Shown: positions 1-6,302, counted from the first letter of the stretch. The stretch is 13,048 nt of DNA from Bacteroidota bacterium (GCA_023457535.1 JAEWLN010000144.1:1-13048); one strand, 5' to 3'. Notes: a model not told the origin generated them from the letters alone. Program-made: numbers and translations.

Positions 1-226
1 ACGGTTTGAGCGCTTCGTAATCGCGTATCGGGACGTTGGCGGCAAAATCGGCGTGCGATTTTATCCGCTCAAAATGATGGTCGATGCCAAACCGCGTGTT
101 CTTGGCTTTTAAAATCAGCGCACGCAATACTTTTTGCTGCGTGGCCACGGGTTGCGTTGCCCATTTTTGGGTTTGCGAATAAATATGCCTGGCGAATATT
201 TTGGCGGCAATAACTTTGATCGACAT
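1..226 (-). CDS. GH3 auxin-responsive-promoter family protein, N-terminal part (runs off window edge)
   Basis: Seen: an open frame of 75 codons on the minus strand starting MSIKVIAAKIFARHIYSQTQ and running off the left edge. It includes KNTRFGIDHHFERIK and VPIRDYEALKP, the N-terminal signature of the bacterial GH3-like family. Family knowledge: GH3 proteins belong to the adenylate-forming (acyl-CoA synthetase-like) superfamily. In plants they conjugate amino acids to auxin or jasmonate; the substrate of the flavobacterial homologues is not known to me. The adenylation motifs would lie in the missing part, so activity cannot be judged. The ATG shares one base with the stop of the upstream SdpI-like gene (TGATG), which suggests translational coupling within the M23-SdpI-GH3 operon. 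Family assignment is fairly sure; function is not. Confidence 0.8.
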   Translation of the reverse strand, partial: MSIKVIAAKIFARHIYSQTQKWATQPVATQQKVLRALILKAKNTRFGIDHHFERIKSHADFAANVPIRDYEALKP

Positions 227-558
227 CACGAAGGAAATTTATTTTTGAGTGCGCGTTCGGTGCGCCAGATCAGGTAAACCGGTACGGCCAGCAACGCAAT
301 CAGCCCGACAACTAGCAACATTTTTTCTGAAGCGTCATACCAAAGCAGCGCCACACCCAAAACGAGCAGGAATGCCGCGCCTTCAAACGTACGCGCCACG
401 GAATAGCGTTGGGCGAATTGCCAATGTGCCTCGGATTTCATTGACCGCGCGGTCCTGTAACCATACAATGAATTGATGCGTTTGGGCGGCAAAACCAGCT
501 GTAGCACTGCGACCAACGCGAAAATGAAACCGCACACCAATGGAATATTTGTCAGCAT
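226..558 (-). CDS. SdpI family small integral membrane protein
   Basis: A 110-residue membrane protein. Hydrophobic segments lie at about residues 5-24, 60-74 and 79-98. Between the first two sits the conserved SdpI/YhfL loop: N29-S-L-Y-G-Y-R-T-A-R-S-M, then W46 and an A-Q-R-Y element. In Bacillus, SdpI is the immunity protein against the SdpC toxin; the short homologues common in Bacteroidota have no established role and no toxin gene is visible here. The open frame extends upstream to 693, but that stretch overlaps the end of the M23 gene. The ATG at 558 is preferred because it lies one base after the M23 stop (TGATATG). The stop overlaps the GH3 ATG by one base. It probably shares the M23 promoter. 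The family call is firm; the immunity function should not be assumed. Confidence 0.82.
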   Translation of the reverse strand: MLTNIPLVCGFIFALVAVLQLVLPPKRINSLYGYRTARSMKSEAHWQFAQRYSVARTFEGAAFLLVLGVALLWYDASEKMLLVVGLIALLAVPVYLIWRTERALKNKFPS

Positions 559-559
559 A

Positions 560-1429
560 TCATTCAAACGAAATAAATTGTTCGGGGTCGATCGGGTAGC
601 CGTCTTTCCAAAGTTCAAAATGCAGGTGTACGCCCGTCGATTCGGTTCCGGTTGAGCCGGCCAGCGCGATGACTTCGCCGGTTTTGACCACATCGCCTTG
701 TGCTACATTGAGCGTCGCGGCGTGTTTGTACGCCGACATAAATCCGTTGTTGTGGCGCAAAATAATGACGTTGCCGTTGATAGGCGTCCAATCGGCGAAA
801 ATGACCGTTCCGCTCTGCACGGCTTTGACCGGGGTGTTGTTGGCCACGGCAATATCCACCGAATAATGTTTGCTGCGCGCGCTGAATTTTTCAGTCACCA
901 TGCCTTTGAGCGGCGCAAACAGCACCACGTCCACTTTAGGTTGCGCCTTTTCGAACAGGTTGTATTTGTCCTCGCGTTCAACCGCTGCGCGCAATTTCAT
1001 TTCTGCTTCACCAGGCTGCAGATGCTCTGGCGCAACGGGCTCTATTTTGGTAGCCAGAATGGAATCTTTGTTGAGCGCGGCATAATCCAGATCCCCGGTC
1101 AATACGCGTTTGATCGACCTGAGGTACGCCTCGTTGTTTTTGATTGCGCGCGAAAGTGAATCGGATTTCAGCGCGAGCTCGGTCGCATCTTTTTTGAGTT
1201 TATTGGACGCATAGCCCGGGATGTATTCGCGCAATGGCGTAAAAGCGATAATATAAGTGGTAACGGTGATGATCAGTATCGCCCCTACAGTGGCCACGAC
1301 AAACACATTCATCAGCGTCAGCCGCAGCGAGAAAATCTCCTCAAAAGTATCTTCATTCAAAATGACCAACCGGTTTTTGGTGAAGAGTTTTTTGGCGATC
1401 TTTTTCCGTTTGAGTCGTTTTCCTGACAT
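560..1429 (-). CDS. Membrane-anchored M23 (LytM-type) zinc metallopeptidase
   Basis: A 289-residue probable peptidoglycan endopeptidase. The basic N-terminus (MSGKRLKRKKIAKK) is cytoplasmic, followed by one transmembrane helix at about 38-62, a charged coiled-coil-like stretch at about 75-110, a linker, and the LytM domain from about 170 to the end. All M23 zinc and catalytic residues are visible: H188xxxD192, H236 (SAYKH) and H268-L-H270 in HLHFE. It is therefore expected to be active, cutting stem-peptide cross-links in the periplasm while tethered to the inner membrane. The reading frame continues upstream to 1495, but the ATG at 1429 is preferred because a TATATTTG -7 element lies inside that extension at 1463-1470. 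It is the first gene of a three-gene operon with SdpI and GH3. It is divergent from tatA. Confidence 0.9.
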   Translation of the reverse strand: MSGKRLKRKKIAKKLFTKNRLVILNEDTFEEIFSLRLTLMNVFVVATVGAILIITVTTYIIAFTPLREYIPGYASNKLKKDATELALKSDSLSRAIKNNEAYLRSIKRVLTGDLDYAALNKDSILATKIEPVAPEHLQPGEAEMKLRAAVEREDKYNLFEKAQPKVDVVLFAPLKGMVTEKFSARSKHYSVDIAVANNTPVKAVQSGTVIFADWTPINGNVIILRHNNGFMSAYKHAATLNVAQGDVVKTGEVIALAGSTGTESTGVHLHFELWKDGYPIDPEQFISFE

Positions 1430-1462
1430 AGGTCGAATTTTCAGCGGCAGATTGTGCTTTTG

Positions 1463-1470
1463 CAAATATA
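1463..1470 (-). promoter_or_regulatory. Promoter -7 element for the M23-SdpI-GH3 operon
   Basis: On the minus strand the bases read TATATTTG, an exact match to the Bacteroidota -7 consensus TAnnTTTG. It lies 33 bases upstream of the chosen M23 ATG. I find no convincing TTG -33 element at the usual distance, so the call rests on the -7 match and its position. Confidence 0.5.
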
Positions 1471-1562
1471 AAAATTTCGCGCGCGCGCTTGCCATCGAAC
1501 TTTAACGCGGTTAAATCACAAATATTTGCCAATCGGCGCAAACTATCAATGTTTTTTCTTGC

Positions 1563-1570
1563 TATCTTTG
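1563..1570 (+). promoter_or_regulatory. Promoter -7 element for tatA
   Basis: TATCTTTG matches the Bacteroidota TAnnTTTG consensus and lies 37 bases before the tatA ATG. A T-rich run precedes it but no clear TTG -33 element is seen. The same 178-base gap (1430-1607) holds the divergent M23 promoter. Confidence 0.5.
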
Positions 1571-1607
1571 CGCCATATTTAATTGGCTTCGGCACAAACT
1601 TTTTACC

Positions 1608-1778
1608 ATGGGCAAGATAGGCTTAACAGAAATCCTGATTATCGTGGCAGTGATCCTGCTTCTTTTTGGAGGCAAGAAAATCCCTGAGCTGATGAAAGGG
1701 CTCGGCAGCGGAATCAAAGAATTCAAAAACGCCGCTAAAGACGACCAACCGGCAGCAAAGAAAGAAGACGACAAATAA
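1608..1778 (+). CDS. tatA: Sec-independent (twin-arginine) protein translocase subunit TatA/TatE
   Basis: A 56-residue protein beginning MGKIGLTEILIIVAVILLLF. It has the TatA layout: a short N-out segment, one transmembrane helix (about 5-20), the FGGKKIPEL hinge (residues 20-28; family pattern FGxxKLPEL), an amphipathic helix with GLGSGIKEFK, and an acidic/basic polar tail. TatA oligomers form the pore through which TatC/TatB-bound folded proteins cross the inner membrane. It is shorter than E. coli TatA (about 89 residues) but close to other Bacteroidota copies. No tatC is in the window. A -7 element lies upstream and a strong terminator downstream, so it appears to be a single-gene unit. 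Confidence 0.93.
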   Translation: MGKIGLTEILIIVAVILLLFGGKKIPELMKGLGSGIKEFKNAAKDDQPAAKKEDDK

Positions 1779-1780
1779 AA

Positions 1781-1797
1781 ATCCGATCCAATCGGAT
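1781..1797 (+). repeat. Small perfect inverted repeat after tatA
   Basis: ATCCGAT, a three-base spacer CCA, then ATCGGAT, starting three bases after the tatA stop. There is no T-tract. It may protect the 3' end or be incidental; the real terminator is the larger hairpin that follows. Confidence 0.35.
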
Positions 1798-1807
1798 ACC
1801 TATTATT

Positions 1808-1854
1808 AATTCCAAATTCCAATACGCAAACCTTGGAATTTGGAATTTTTTTAT
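1808..1854 (+). terminator. Rho-independent terminator of tatA, possibly shared with tex
   Basis: A perfect 15-bp stem: AATTCCAAATTCCAA at 1808-1822, a 10-base loop, and the complement at 1833-1847, followed by a T run to 1852. It lies 29 bases after the tatA stop. The minus-strand tex gene ends at 1858, so tex transcripts also run into the stem, but on that strand the bases after the stem (AATAATA) are not a T-tract. Termination of tex here would be weaker. Confidence 0.85.
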
Positions 1855-1857
1855 TTA

Positions 1858-3993
1858 CTAAATTACCATTGTAAGGGCAATGCGTTTGCGCGCGGCGTCT
1901 ACCTCAACGACTTTTACCTGCACGTGCTGGTGCAGTTTGACCACATCGTTTACATCCGATACGAAACCGTCTTTGAGCTGTGAAATGTGTACCAGCCCGC
2001 TTTCTTTGATGCCGATGTCAACAAAACATCCAAAATTGGTAATGTTGTTGACAATACCGGGCAAGATCATCCCGGGGCGCAAATCCGCCATCGTCCGGAC
2101 ATTAGGATCAAATTCAAACACACTGGCCGATTCACGCGGATCAAGGCCCGGTTTTTCAAGTTCTTTAAGGATGTCGCGCAACGTAAATACGCCGATGTCG
2201 CCCGTGACATATTGTTCCGGTTGCACCAGCGCGGTTTTTTGTTTGTTGCCGATCAGTTCATGGACCGACACACCCAGATCGCGCGCCATTTTTTCCACGA
2301 TCGGATACGCCTCAGGATGTACTGCTGAATTGTCAAGCGGGTTTTTTGCGCCTTTGATCCGGACAAAAGCCGCCCCTTGCTCAAAGGCCTTTTCGCCCAA
2401 TCGCGGCACTTTTTTTAACTGCTTCCGATCCTCGAACGGACCGTTTTCGCTGCGGTATTGTACAATGTTCTCGGCAAGCTTCTCCCCGATTCCACTTACA
2501 TAACTGAGCAAATGCTTACTGGCCGTATTGATGTTGATGCCCACAGAATTGACGCATCGCACCACGACCGTATCGAGCTCCTCCTTAAGTTTTCCCTGAT
2601 CGACGTCGTGCTGGTATTGTCCTACGCCGATGGCTTTGGGGTCGATCTTGACCAATTCGGCAAGCGGATCTGAAAGCCTTCGCCCGATCGATACCGCGCC
2701 GCGCACCGTCACGTCGAAATTCGGGAACTCCTCGCGCGCAATTTTTGAAGCCGAATACACCGATGCGCCGGCTTCGCTCACTACAAAAACCTGGACGGGT
2801 CTATCGAACGCTATTTTTTTGATAAAGTGTTCGGTTTCGCGCGATGCCGTGCCGTTGCCAATAGAGATGGCTTCGATTTTATACGCGTTGACCATGGAGC
2901 GGATTTTTTTCATCGCCACCGCAAATTCGTTTTGCGGCGCGTGCGGAAAAATGGTTTCGTTGTACAGCAAATCGCCTTTTTCGTCGAGGCAAACCACTTT
3001 GCATCCGCTCTTGAATCCGGGATCGATCGCCAGGATGCGCTTTTCCCCGAGCGGCGGGGCGAGCAGCAATTGCGCAAGGTTGCCGGCAAACACCCCGATC
3101 GAATTCGCATCGGCTTTGAGCTTGGCCTGCTGCAGCGTTTCATTGGCAATGGCCGGCGCCAGCAAACGTTTGAAACTGTCCGCGATGGCCTGACGCAGGT
3201 GCGGCGTGGTGTCGTTGTTCTTTTTAATGGTGATTTGTCCGATCATTTCCAGCGCTTCTGCTTGCTGGTTTTCTGCATCGACTTCTATTTTCATTTTGAC
3301 AAACCCTTCTGCCTCCGCGCGCAGCATGGCCAGCAAACGGTGCGGCGGCGTCTTGCCGATGGGTTCGCTCCAATCGAAATATTGCGAGAATTTTTGCGCC
3401 GCCTCGTCGTCTTTTTTGGATTTGACCACTTGTGTGGCAATAGTGGCCTTGCGCTGATACAAACGGCGCAGTTGTTTGCGTACGTGGATGTTCTCGTTGA
3501 TCCATTCGGCAATGATATCGCGTGCGCCCTGCAGTGCGTGGTCTTCGTTGGGGACCTTGTCGTTAAGGTAGCGCGAGGCTATAAAATCAACATCGTCGTT
3601 GTTTTGCGCCATAATGATTTTGGCCAGCGGTTCGAGTCCTGCCTGGCGCGCGACATCGGCACGTGTTTTACGGGTCTTTTTGAACGGCAGATACAAATCT
3701 TCAAGGTCATTCAAATCGTAGGTTTGCTCGATTTTCGCGTGCAATTCGGCCGTAAGCGCATTTTGTTCGCTAATCGATTTGAGTATCGCTTCTTTCCGCT
3801 TGATGATTATCCCGTAAGCGGCATTGCGTTTGGCGATCTGCTCGATGAGCGTTTCGTCGAGGTTGCCGGTTTGGTCTTTACGGTAACGCGAAATAAACGG
3901 AATGGTGCAGTCCTCGAACAATAATTGAACGGTATTGCGAATGGATTGTGCCGGGGCATCGACGGTTTGCCCGATAAATTCGATGTTGGTCAT
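1858..3993 (-). CDS. tex: Tex-type S1 RNA-binding transcriptional accessory protein
   Basis: A 711-residue protein of the Tex/Spt6-like family, nucleic-acid-binding factors thought to act on transcription or RNA metabolism in the cytoplasm. Domains in order: helical Tex N-terminal region (about 1-190, with ISRYRKDQTGNLDE and DLEDLYLPFKKTRKTRADVA); a YqgF/RNase H-like domain (about 317-445, with LAIDPGFKSG, SIGNGTASRETE and VSEAGASVYSAS); tandem helix-hairpin-helix motifs (about 495-548, SGIGEKLAENIVQYR and VPRLGEKAFEQGAAFVRI); and an S1 domain (about 638-711). The first is complete and the stop is TAG. Length agrees with the shorter Tex homologues; Pseudomonas Tex is about 785 residues. The ATG at 3993 is preceded by an exact -7 element 41 bases upstream, so tex has its own promoter although it lies downstream of rpiB-CDF on the same strand. 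Confidence 0.95.
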   Translation of the reverse strand: MTNIEFIGQTVDAPAQSIRNTVQLLFEDCTIPFISRYRKDQTGNLDETLIEQIAKRNAAYGIIIKRKEAILKSISEQNALTAELHAKIEQTYDLNDLEDLYLPFKKTRKTRADVARQAGLEPLAKIIMAQNNDDVDFIASRYLNDKVPNEDHALQGARDIIAEWINENIHVRKQLRRLYQRKATIATQVVKSKKDDEAAQKFSQYFDWSEPIGKTPPHRLLAMLRAEAEGFVKMKIEVDAENQQAEALEMIGQITIKKNNDTTPHLRQAIADSFKRLLAPAIANETLQQAKLKADANSIGVFAGNLAQLLLAPPLGEKRILAIDPGFKSGCKVVCLDEKGDLLYNETIFPHAPQNEFAVAMKKIRSMVNAYKIEAISIGNGTASRETEHFIKKIAFDRPVQVFVVSEAGASVYSASKIAREEFPNFDVTVRGAVSIGRRLSDPLAELVKIDPKAIGVGQYQHDVDQGKLKEELDTVVVRCVNSVGININTASKHLLSYVSGIGEKLAENIVQYRSENGPFEDRKQLKKVPRLGEKAFEQGAAFVRIKGAKNPLDNSAVHPEAYPIVEKMARDLGVSVHELIGNKQKTALVQPEQYVTGDIGVFTLRDILKELEKPGLDPRESASVFEFDPNVRTMADLRPGMILPGIVNNITNFGCFVDIGIKESGLVHISQLKDGFVSDVNDVVKLHQHVQVKVVEVDAARKRIALTMVI

Positions 3994-4034
3994 GTTATGA
4001 TAAGCGGCCCTTTTTGGATGGTTGTGGCCGATGG

Positions 4035-4042
4035 CAAAGGTA
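4035..4042 (-). promoter_or_regulatory. Promoter -7 element for tex
   Basis: On the minus strand the bases read TACCTTTG, an exact TAnnTTTG match, in the 110-base gap between the CDF gene and tex. No clear TTG at the -33 distance; a T-run occupies part of the spacer. Confidence 0.5.
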
Positions 4043-4051
4043 GTATTTATT

Positions 4052-4082
4052 AAAAAACGGCCGCTACCCGATGCATCGGGTA
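4052..4082 (-). terminator. Possible terminator of the rpiB-CDF operon (palindrome plus T-run)
   Basis: A perfect 18-base palindrome TACCCGATGCATCGGGTA (4065-4082) begins 22 bases after the CDF stop on the minus strand and can fold as a 7-bp stem with a TGCA loop. Reading on the minus strand it is followed by GCGGCCG and a run of six T (4052-4057). The T-run does not directly abut the stem, so it is an imperfect intrinsic terminator. It is placed correctly to separate CDF from the tex promoter. Confidence 0.5.
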
Positions 4083-4103
4083 AATGTGGCTGAAATCACC
4101 ATC

Positions 4104-5003
4104 TTATTCCTGGGCGATAAAACCCGTTGGGCAATCCGGGCCGAATTCCGGTTGGATCGTGCTGTGGGTAATGTGGAATTCATCGTGTAACAACTGCTCG
4201 ACCGCGCGGACGATCTGGCCAAATTCAGCAATGGTCATGTTCTGGTGGCAATGCAGGTGTGCCTCAAAATGCCATACATGGTCATTGAGCGGCCAAAGGT
4301 GAATGTGGTGCAAGCGGTTTGCGCGCGTAACGGTATGCAGCCGCGCGGCGATCTTTTCGATATCGAGGTGGTCCGGGGTAAACAAAAGCAACATCCGCGA
4401 AGTGCTTTTTAAAAGGCCCCAACCCATTATAATGAGGTAAACAGCAATGGCGATGGTCAGTGCGGCATCTACCCAATACCATGCAAAGAAATACATCAGC
4501 AAACCGCCGGTGAGTACCGCAACAGAAGCGAGCGTATCGGTAAGCAAATGCAGGTACGCTGATTTCATATTGACGTTGTGCCGCGCGTCCTCCTTGAGCA
4601 AAAACGTAGAAATCCCGTTGAATATGATCCCAAGCAACGACAACACGATGACCAATCCTGAGGCAATCGGCGTTGGGGAGTTCCACCGCCCAACGGCCTC
4701 ATAAATAAGGTAGCCCGCCACGAGAATCAGCGCAGCGGCGTTGACGAATGCCGCAAGTAATTCAGCGCGTTTGTAGCCAAAGGTTTGGGCGGGCGTGGCT
4801 TTTTTTTTGGACAACCGGTGTGCCACAAGACTCAGCACCAACGATACGACATCGCTTAAATTGTGCAGCGCATCGGACAAAAGCGACAAACTGCCGGAGA
4901 TCATCCCGCCTACAATTTGAGCCGCAGTGATTCCCACGTTCAAAACGATCGATACCGAAAGGTTTTTTCCGGTCACCTCGTGATGGTGGTGATAGTCGTG
5001 CAT
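4104..5003 (-). CDS. Cation diffusion facilitator (CDF) family zinc-type metal exporter
   Basis: A 299-residue CzcD/ZitB-like transporter that exchanges cytoplasmic divalent metal, most likely Zn2+, for protons across the inner membrane. A His-rich N-terminus (MHDYHHHHEV) precedes six predicted membrane helices (about 15-37, 42-62, 80-102, 113-136, 148-172, 177-197). The transport-site pairs are visible: H47xxxD51 in helix 2 and H152xxxD156 in helix 5, the HD/HD pattern associated with zinc selectivity. The conserved FGYKRAELLAAFVNA (75-89) follows a basic loop. The cytoplasmic C-terminal domain (about 205-299) contains more His residues (HHIHLW, HFEAHLHCH), as expected for metal sensing. Its ATG shares one base with the rpiB stop (TAATG), so it is probably translated by coupling from the rpiB promoter. 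Confidence 0.92.
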   Translation of the reverse strand: MHDYHHHHEVTGKNLSVSIVLNVGITAAQIVGGMISGSLSLLSDALHNLSDVVSLVLSLVAHRLSKKKATPAQTFGYKRAELLAAFVNAAALILVAGYLIYEAVGRWNSPTPIASGLVIVLSLLGIIFNGISTFLLKEDARHNVNMKSAYLHLLTDTLASVAVLTGGLLMYFFAWYWVDAALTIAIAVYLIIMGWGLLKSTSRMLLLFTPDHLDIEKIAARLHTVTRANRLHHIHLWPLNDHVWHFEAHLHCHQNMTIAEFGQIVRAVEQLLHDEFHITHSTIQPEFGPDCPTGFIAQE

Positions 5004-5434
5004 TACATACAGTCGATCTTGTTGACGCGGTTGGCGTGGCGACCCCCTTCAAATGGCGTGTTGAGGAAAGTTTCAACCATTGCCACAGCCTGTGGAATGG
5101 AAGTAAAGCGCGCGGGAATGGACAAAATATTCGCATCATTGTGCGCGCGAGAGAGTTCGGCTATTTCTTTGGTCCAGCACACCGCGGCCCTGATCCCGGC
5201 GTGTTTATTGGCCGACATGGCAATACCGTTGCCCGATCCGCAAATTACAATGCCAAACTGCGCCTGGCCTTGGGTAACATCGGATGCTACAGGATGTGCA
5301 AAATCAGGATAATCGACGCTGTTGAATTGGTTCGTGCCGTGGTTGATCACCTCATGCCCGAGTTGTTGTAACTTATCGGCAATGGCTTGTTTGTAGTCAG
5401 GACCTGCATGGTCATTTCCTATGGAGATTTTCAT
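5003..5434 (-). CDS. rpiB: Ribose 5-phosphate isomerase B
   Basis: A 143-residue RpiB/LacAB-family enzyme interconverting ribose 5-phosphate and ribulose 5-phosphate in the non-oxidative pentose phosphate pathway. Motifs: GNDHAG (residues 6-11, D8/H9), GIVICGSGNGIAMSANKHAGIRAA with the catalytic cysteine C65, RAHNDANILSIPAR (H98, N99), and GGRHANRV (R132, R136) for phosphate binding. These correspond to E. coli D9, C66, H99, R133 and R137. The frame stays open upstream to 5512, but the ATG at 5434 is preferred: it begins the conserved MKISIGNDHAG and a TAAATTTG -7 element lies at 5450-5457, inside the extension. It is the first gene of an operon with the CDF exporter (one-base overlap). Upstream lies the AT-rich candidate origin. 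Confidence 0.95.
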   Translation of the reverse strand: MKISIGNDHAGPDYKQAIADKLQQLGHEVINHGTNQFNSVDYPDFAHPVASDVTQGQAQFGIVICGSGNGIAMSANKHAGIRAAVCWTKEIAELSRAHNDANILSIPARFTSIPQAVAMVETFLNTPFEGGRHANRVNKIDCM

Positions 5435-5449
5435 GGTGTTGTGTTTGTG

Positions 5450-5457
5450 CAAATTTA
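5450..5457 (-). promoter_or_regulatory. Promoter -7 element for rpiB-CDF
   Basis: On the minus strand the bases read TAAATTTG, an exact TAnnTTTG match, 15 bases before the rpiB ATG. The leader would be very short. A perfect DnaA box (5482-5490) begins 24 bases further upstream, around the -33 region. Confidence 0.5.
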
Positions 5458-5481
5458 CGTAAAAATCGGCGTAATCCCGAC

Positions 5482-5490
5482 TTATCCACA
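5482..5490 (+). promoter_or_regulatory. Perfect DnaA box
   Basis: TTATCCACA is identical to the canonical DnaA-binding 9-mer. With uniform base composition about 0.1 exact copies would be expected by chance on both strands of a window this size. It lies 48 bases upstream of the rpiB ATG, so it could act at the rpiB promoter as well as in an origin. Confidence 0.55.
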
Positions 5491-5832
5491 TAAGACCGTT
5501 GGGTAACGCCATTTTTATACGTCATTTTATGCTGTGTTGATACGTTTTGTAATATGCTGATTTTCAGTTGTTCTTACATTAACAATAATTGTTTATAACT
5601 CCGGATAGAAATTGAGAAGATTATTTTGGCCGCGTCGTATAAATTGCTAATCCAAAACGCAACTCAAAAAAGCAAATGAAGTTTGGTTAATTTTTGGGAT
5701 AGTTTTCAAGAATCAAAGTTGGGTTTTCAACACATCTGGCCCGATGGAATTATCTACAAAGCCAATCCACATCCGCTTGTTAACATCTGTTGACGGATTT
5801 TTAAAATGACTTTAAAACGAGTCTTTTACCGG

Positions 5833-5874
5833 TCGATTTATATGTTAATAAATTGTTATAACAAGGTAAATCGA
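5833..5874. repeat. Nested inverted repeats
   Basis: TCGATTTA at 5833-5840 is perfectly complementary to TAAATCGA at 5867-5874. Inside the 26-base spacer lies a separate perfect palindrome TTGTTATAACAA at 5853-5864. No T-tract follows and no gene ends nearby, so it does not look like a terminator. It sits between the DnaA-box-like cluster and the A/T tract of the candidate origin. Confidence 0.5.
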
Positions 5875-5991
5875 AAACGCAAAGCGATCTCCGATAAATT
5901 TATGCCAACAATTAACACGCTATAATAACCATCAAAAATTTAAATTTAATTTCCCTTTTTATTTTTCTGATATTTAAAGATGTTGAAAACC

Positions 5992-6231
5992 TTAAACGAA
6001 AGTAAGCGAACTGCGGTTATTGAATTCGTCGAGAATGGCCTGCACGGCGGGTAAATCGTTTGGGTGCACTTTGAGCCGGATGCCGCCCAGGGCGATGGAA
6101 TACATCGGGGCGACAGAGGTCGTGGCTTCGTTCTCGAAAAAATAAGCGATGCCTTCCTGCTCGAGCCGGTGTTTGAGGATTGTAATTTCGTGCGGATACT
6201 GGAATACCGCTGCAGTGATAAACGCTTCCAT
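5992..6231 (-). CDS. DUF2007 putative signal-transducing protein
   Basis: A 79-residue protein starting MEAFITAAVFQYPHEITILK. It fits the DUF2007 family: a beta strand, then an amphipathic helix with LKHRLEQEGI, then F-x-x-E-x-x-T, a GGIRLKVHPNDLPAVQAILD element (residues 49-68) and a polar end. The family is annotated as 'putative prokaryotic signal transducing protein', but no biochemical role is established; its fold resembles PII-like/ferredoxin-like domains. It is soluble, with no signal peptide. Upstream on the minus strand a near-consensus -7 element TACATTTA (6249-6256) could drive it. It is divergent from rnr, and no hairpin terminator is evident after its stop, which runs into the AT-rich region. 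Confidence 0.8.
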   Translation of the reverse strand: MEAFITAAVFQYPHEITILKHRLEQEGIAYFFENEATTSVAPMYSIALGGIRLKVHPNDLPAVQAILDEFNNRSSLTFV

Positions 6232-6273
6232 AACGACGGATTTTACAGTAAATGTAAGCGATAAATCCGAGCT

Positions 6274-6302
6274 TTGGCCCGCGCCCGCACAAGTTATATT
6301 TT
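6274..6302 (+). promoter_or_regulatory. Putative promoter of the rnr-DUF2807 operon
   Basis: TTG at 6274-6276 and TATATTTT at 6295-6302, separated by 18 bases. This fits the Bacteroidota pattern TTG-N17-23-TAnnTTTG with one mismatch in the -7 element. It would give a leader of about 60 bases before the rnr ATG at 6372. Confidence 0.45.

Larger units (their letters stand above)
5435..5991. other. AT-rich gene-free region with DnaA-box-like sites: candidate replication origin (oriC)
   Basis: No credible coding frame in 557 bases. Seen: TTATCCACA at 5482-5490 (exact DnaA consensus); TTATCTACA at 5750-5758 (8/9, same strand); 7/9 matches at 5535-5543 (minus), 5724-5732 (plus), 5763-5771 (plus) and 5981-5989 (minus). 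It also contains nested palindromes (5833-5874), a 12-base palindrome AAATTTAAATTT at 5936-5947, and a very A/T-rich stretch at about 5932-5980 that could be a DNA-unwinding element. Flanking genes are mostly oriented away from it. Inference: a candidate oriC, or at least a DnaA-binding regulatory region. In Bacteroidota the origin is often not beside dnaA, so the absence of dnaA does not exclude this. The region could also be an unusually long rpiB upstream region or an eroded gene. GC-skew analysis is needed. Confidence 0.4.

Noticed and set aside
226..558. SdpI-like gene considered as part of a toxin-immunity system
   Set aside because: No SdpC-like toxin, SdpA/SdpB gene or other peptide precursor is visible nearby, and SdpI homologues are widespread without such partners.
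559..693. N-terminal extension of the SdpI-like protein
   Set aside because: It would overlap the last 134 bases of the M23 gene, including the HLHFE catalytic motif, and it is unlike SdpI. The internal ATG at 558 gives the normal SdpI beginning.
2827..3924. A 365-codon open frame on the plus strand, opposite tex
   Set aside because: It is antisense to conserved Tex domains (YqgF and N-terminal region), and its own translation shows no family features.
5513..5991. The gap upstream of rpiB considered as a decayed gene
   Set aside because: I find no stretch in any frame with recognisable protein motifs, and its composition is much more AT-rich than the genes on either side. An eroded gene cannot be fully excluded, but nothing positive supports one.
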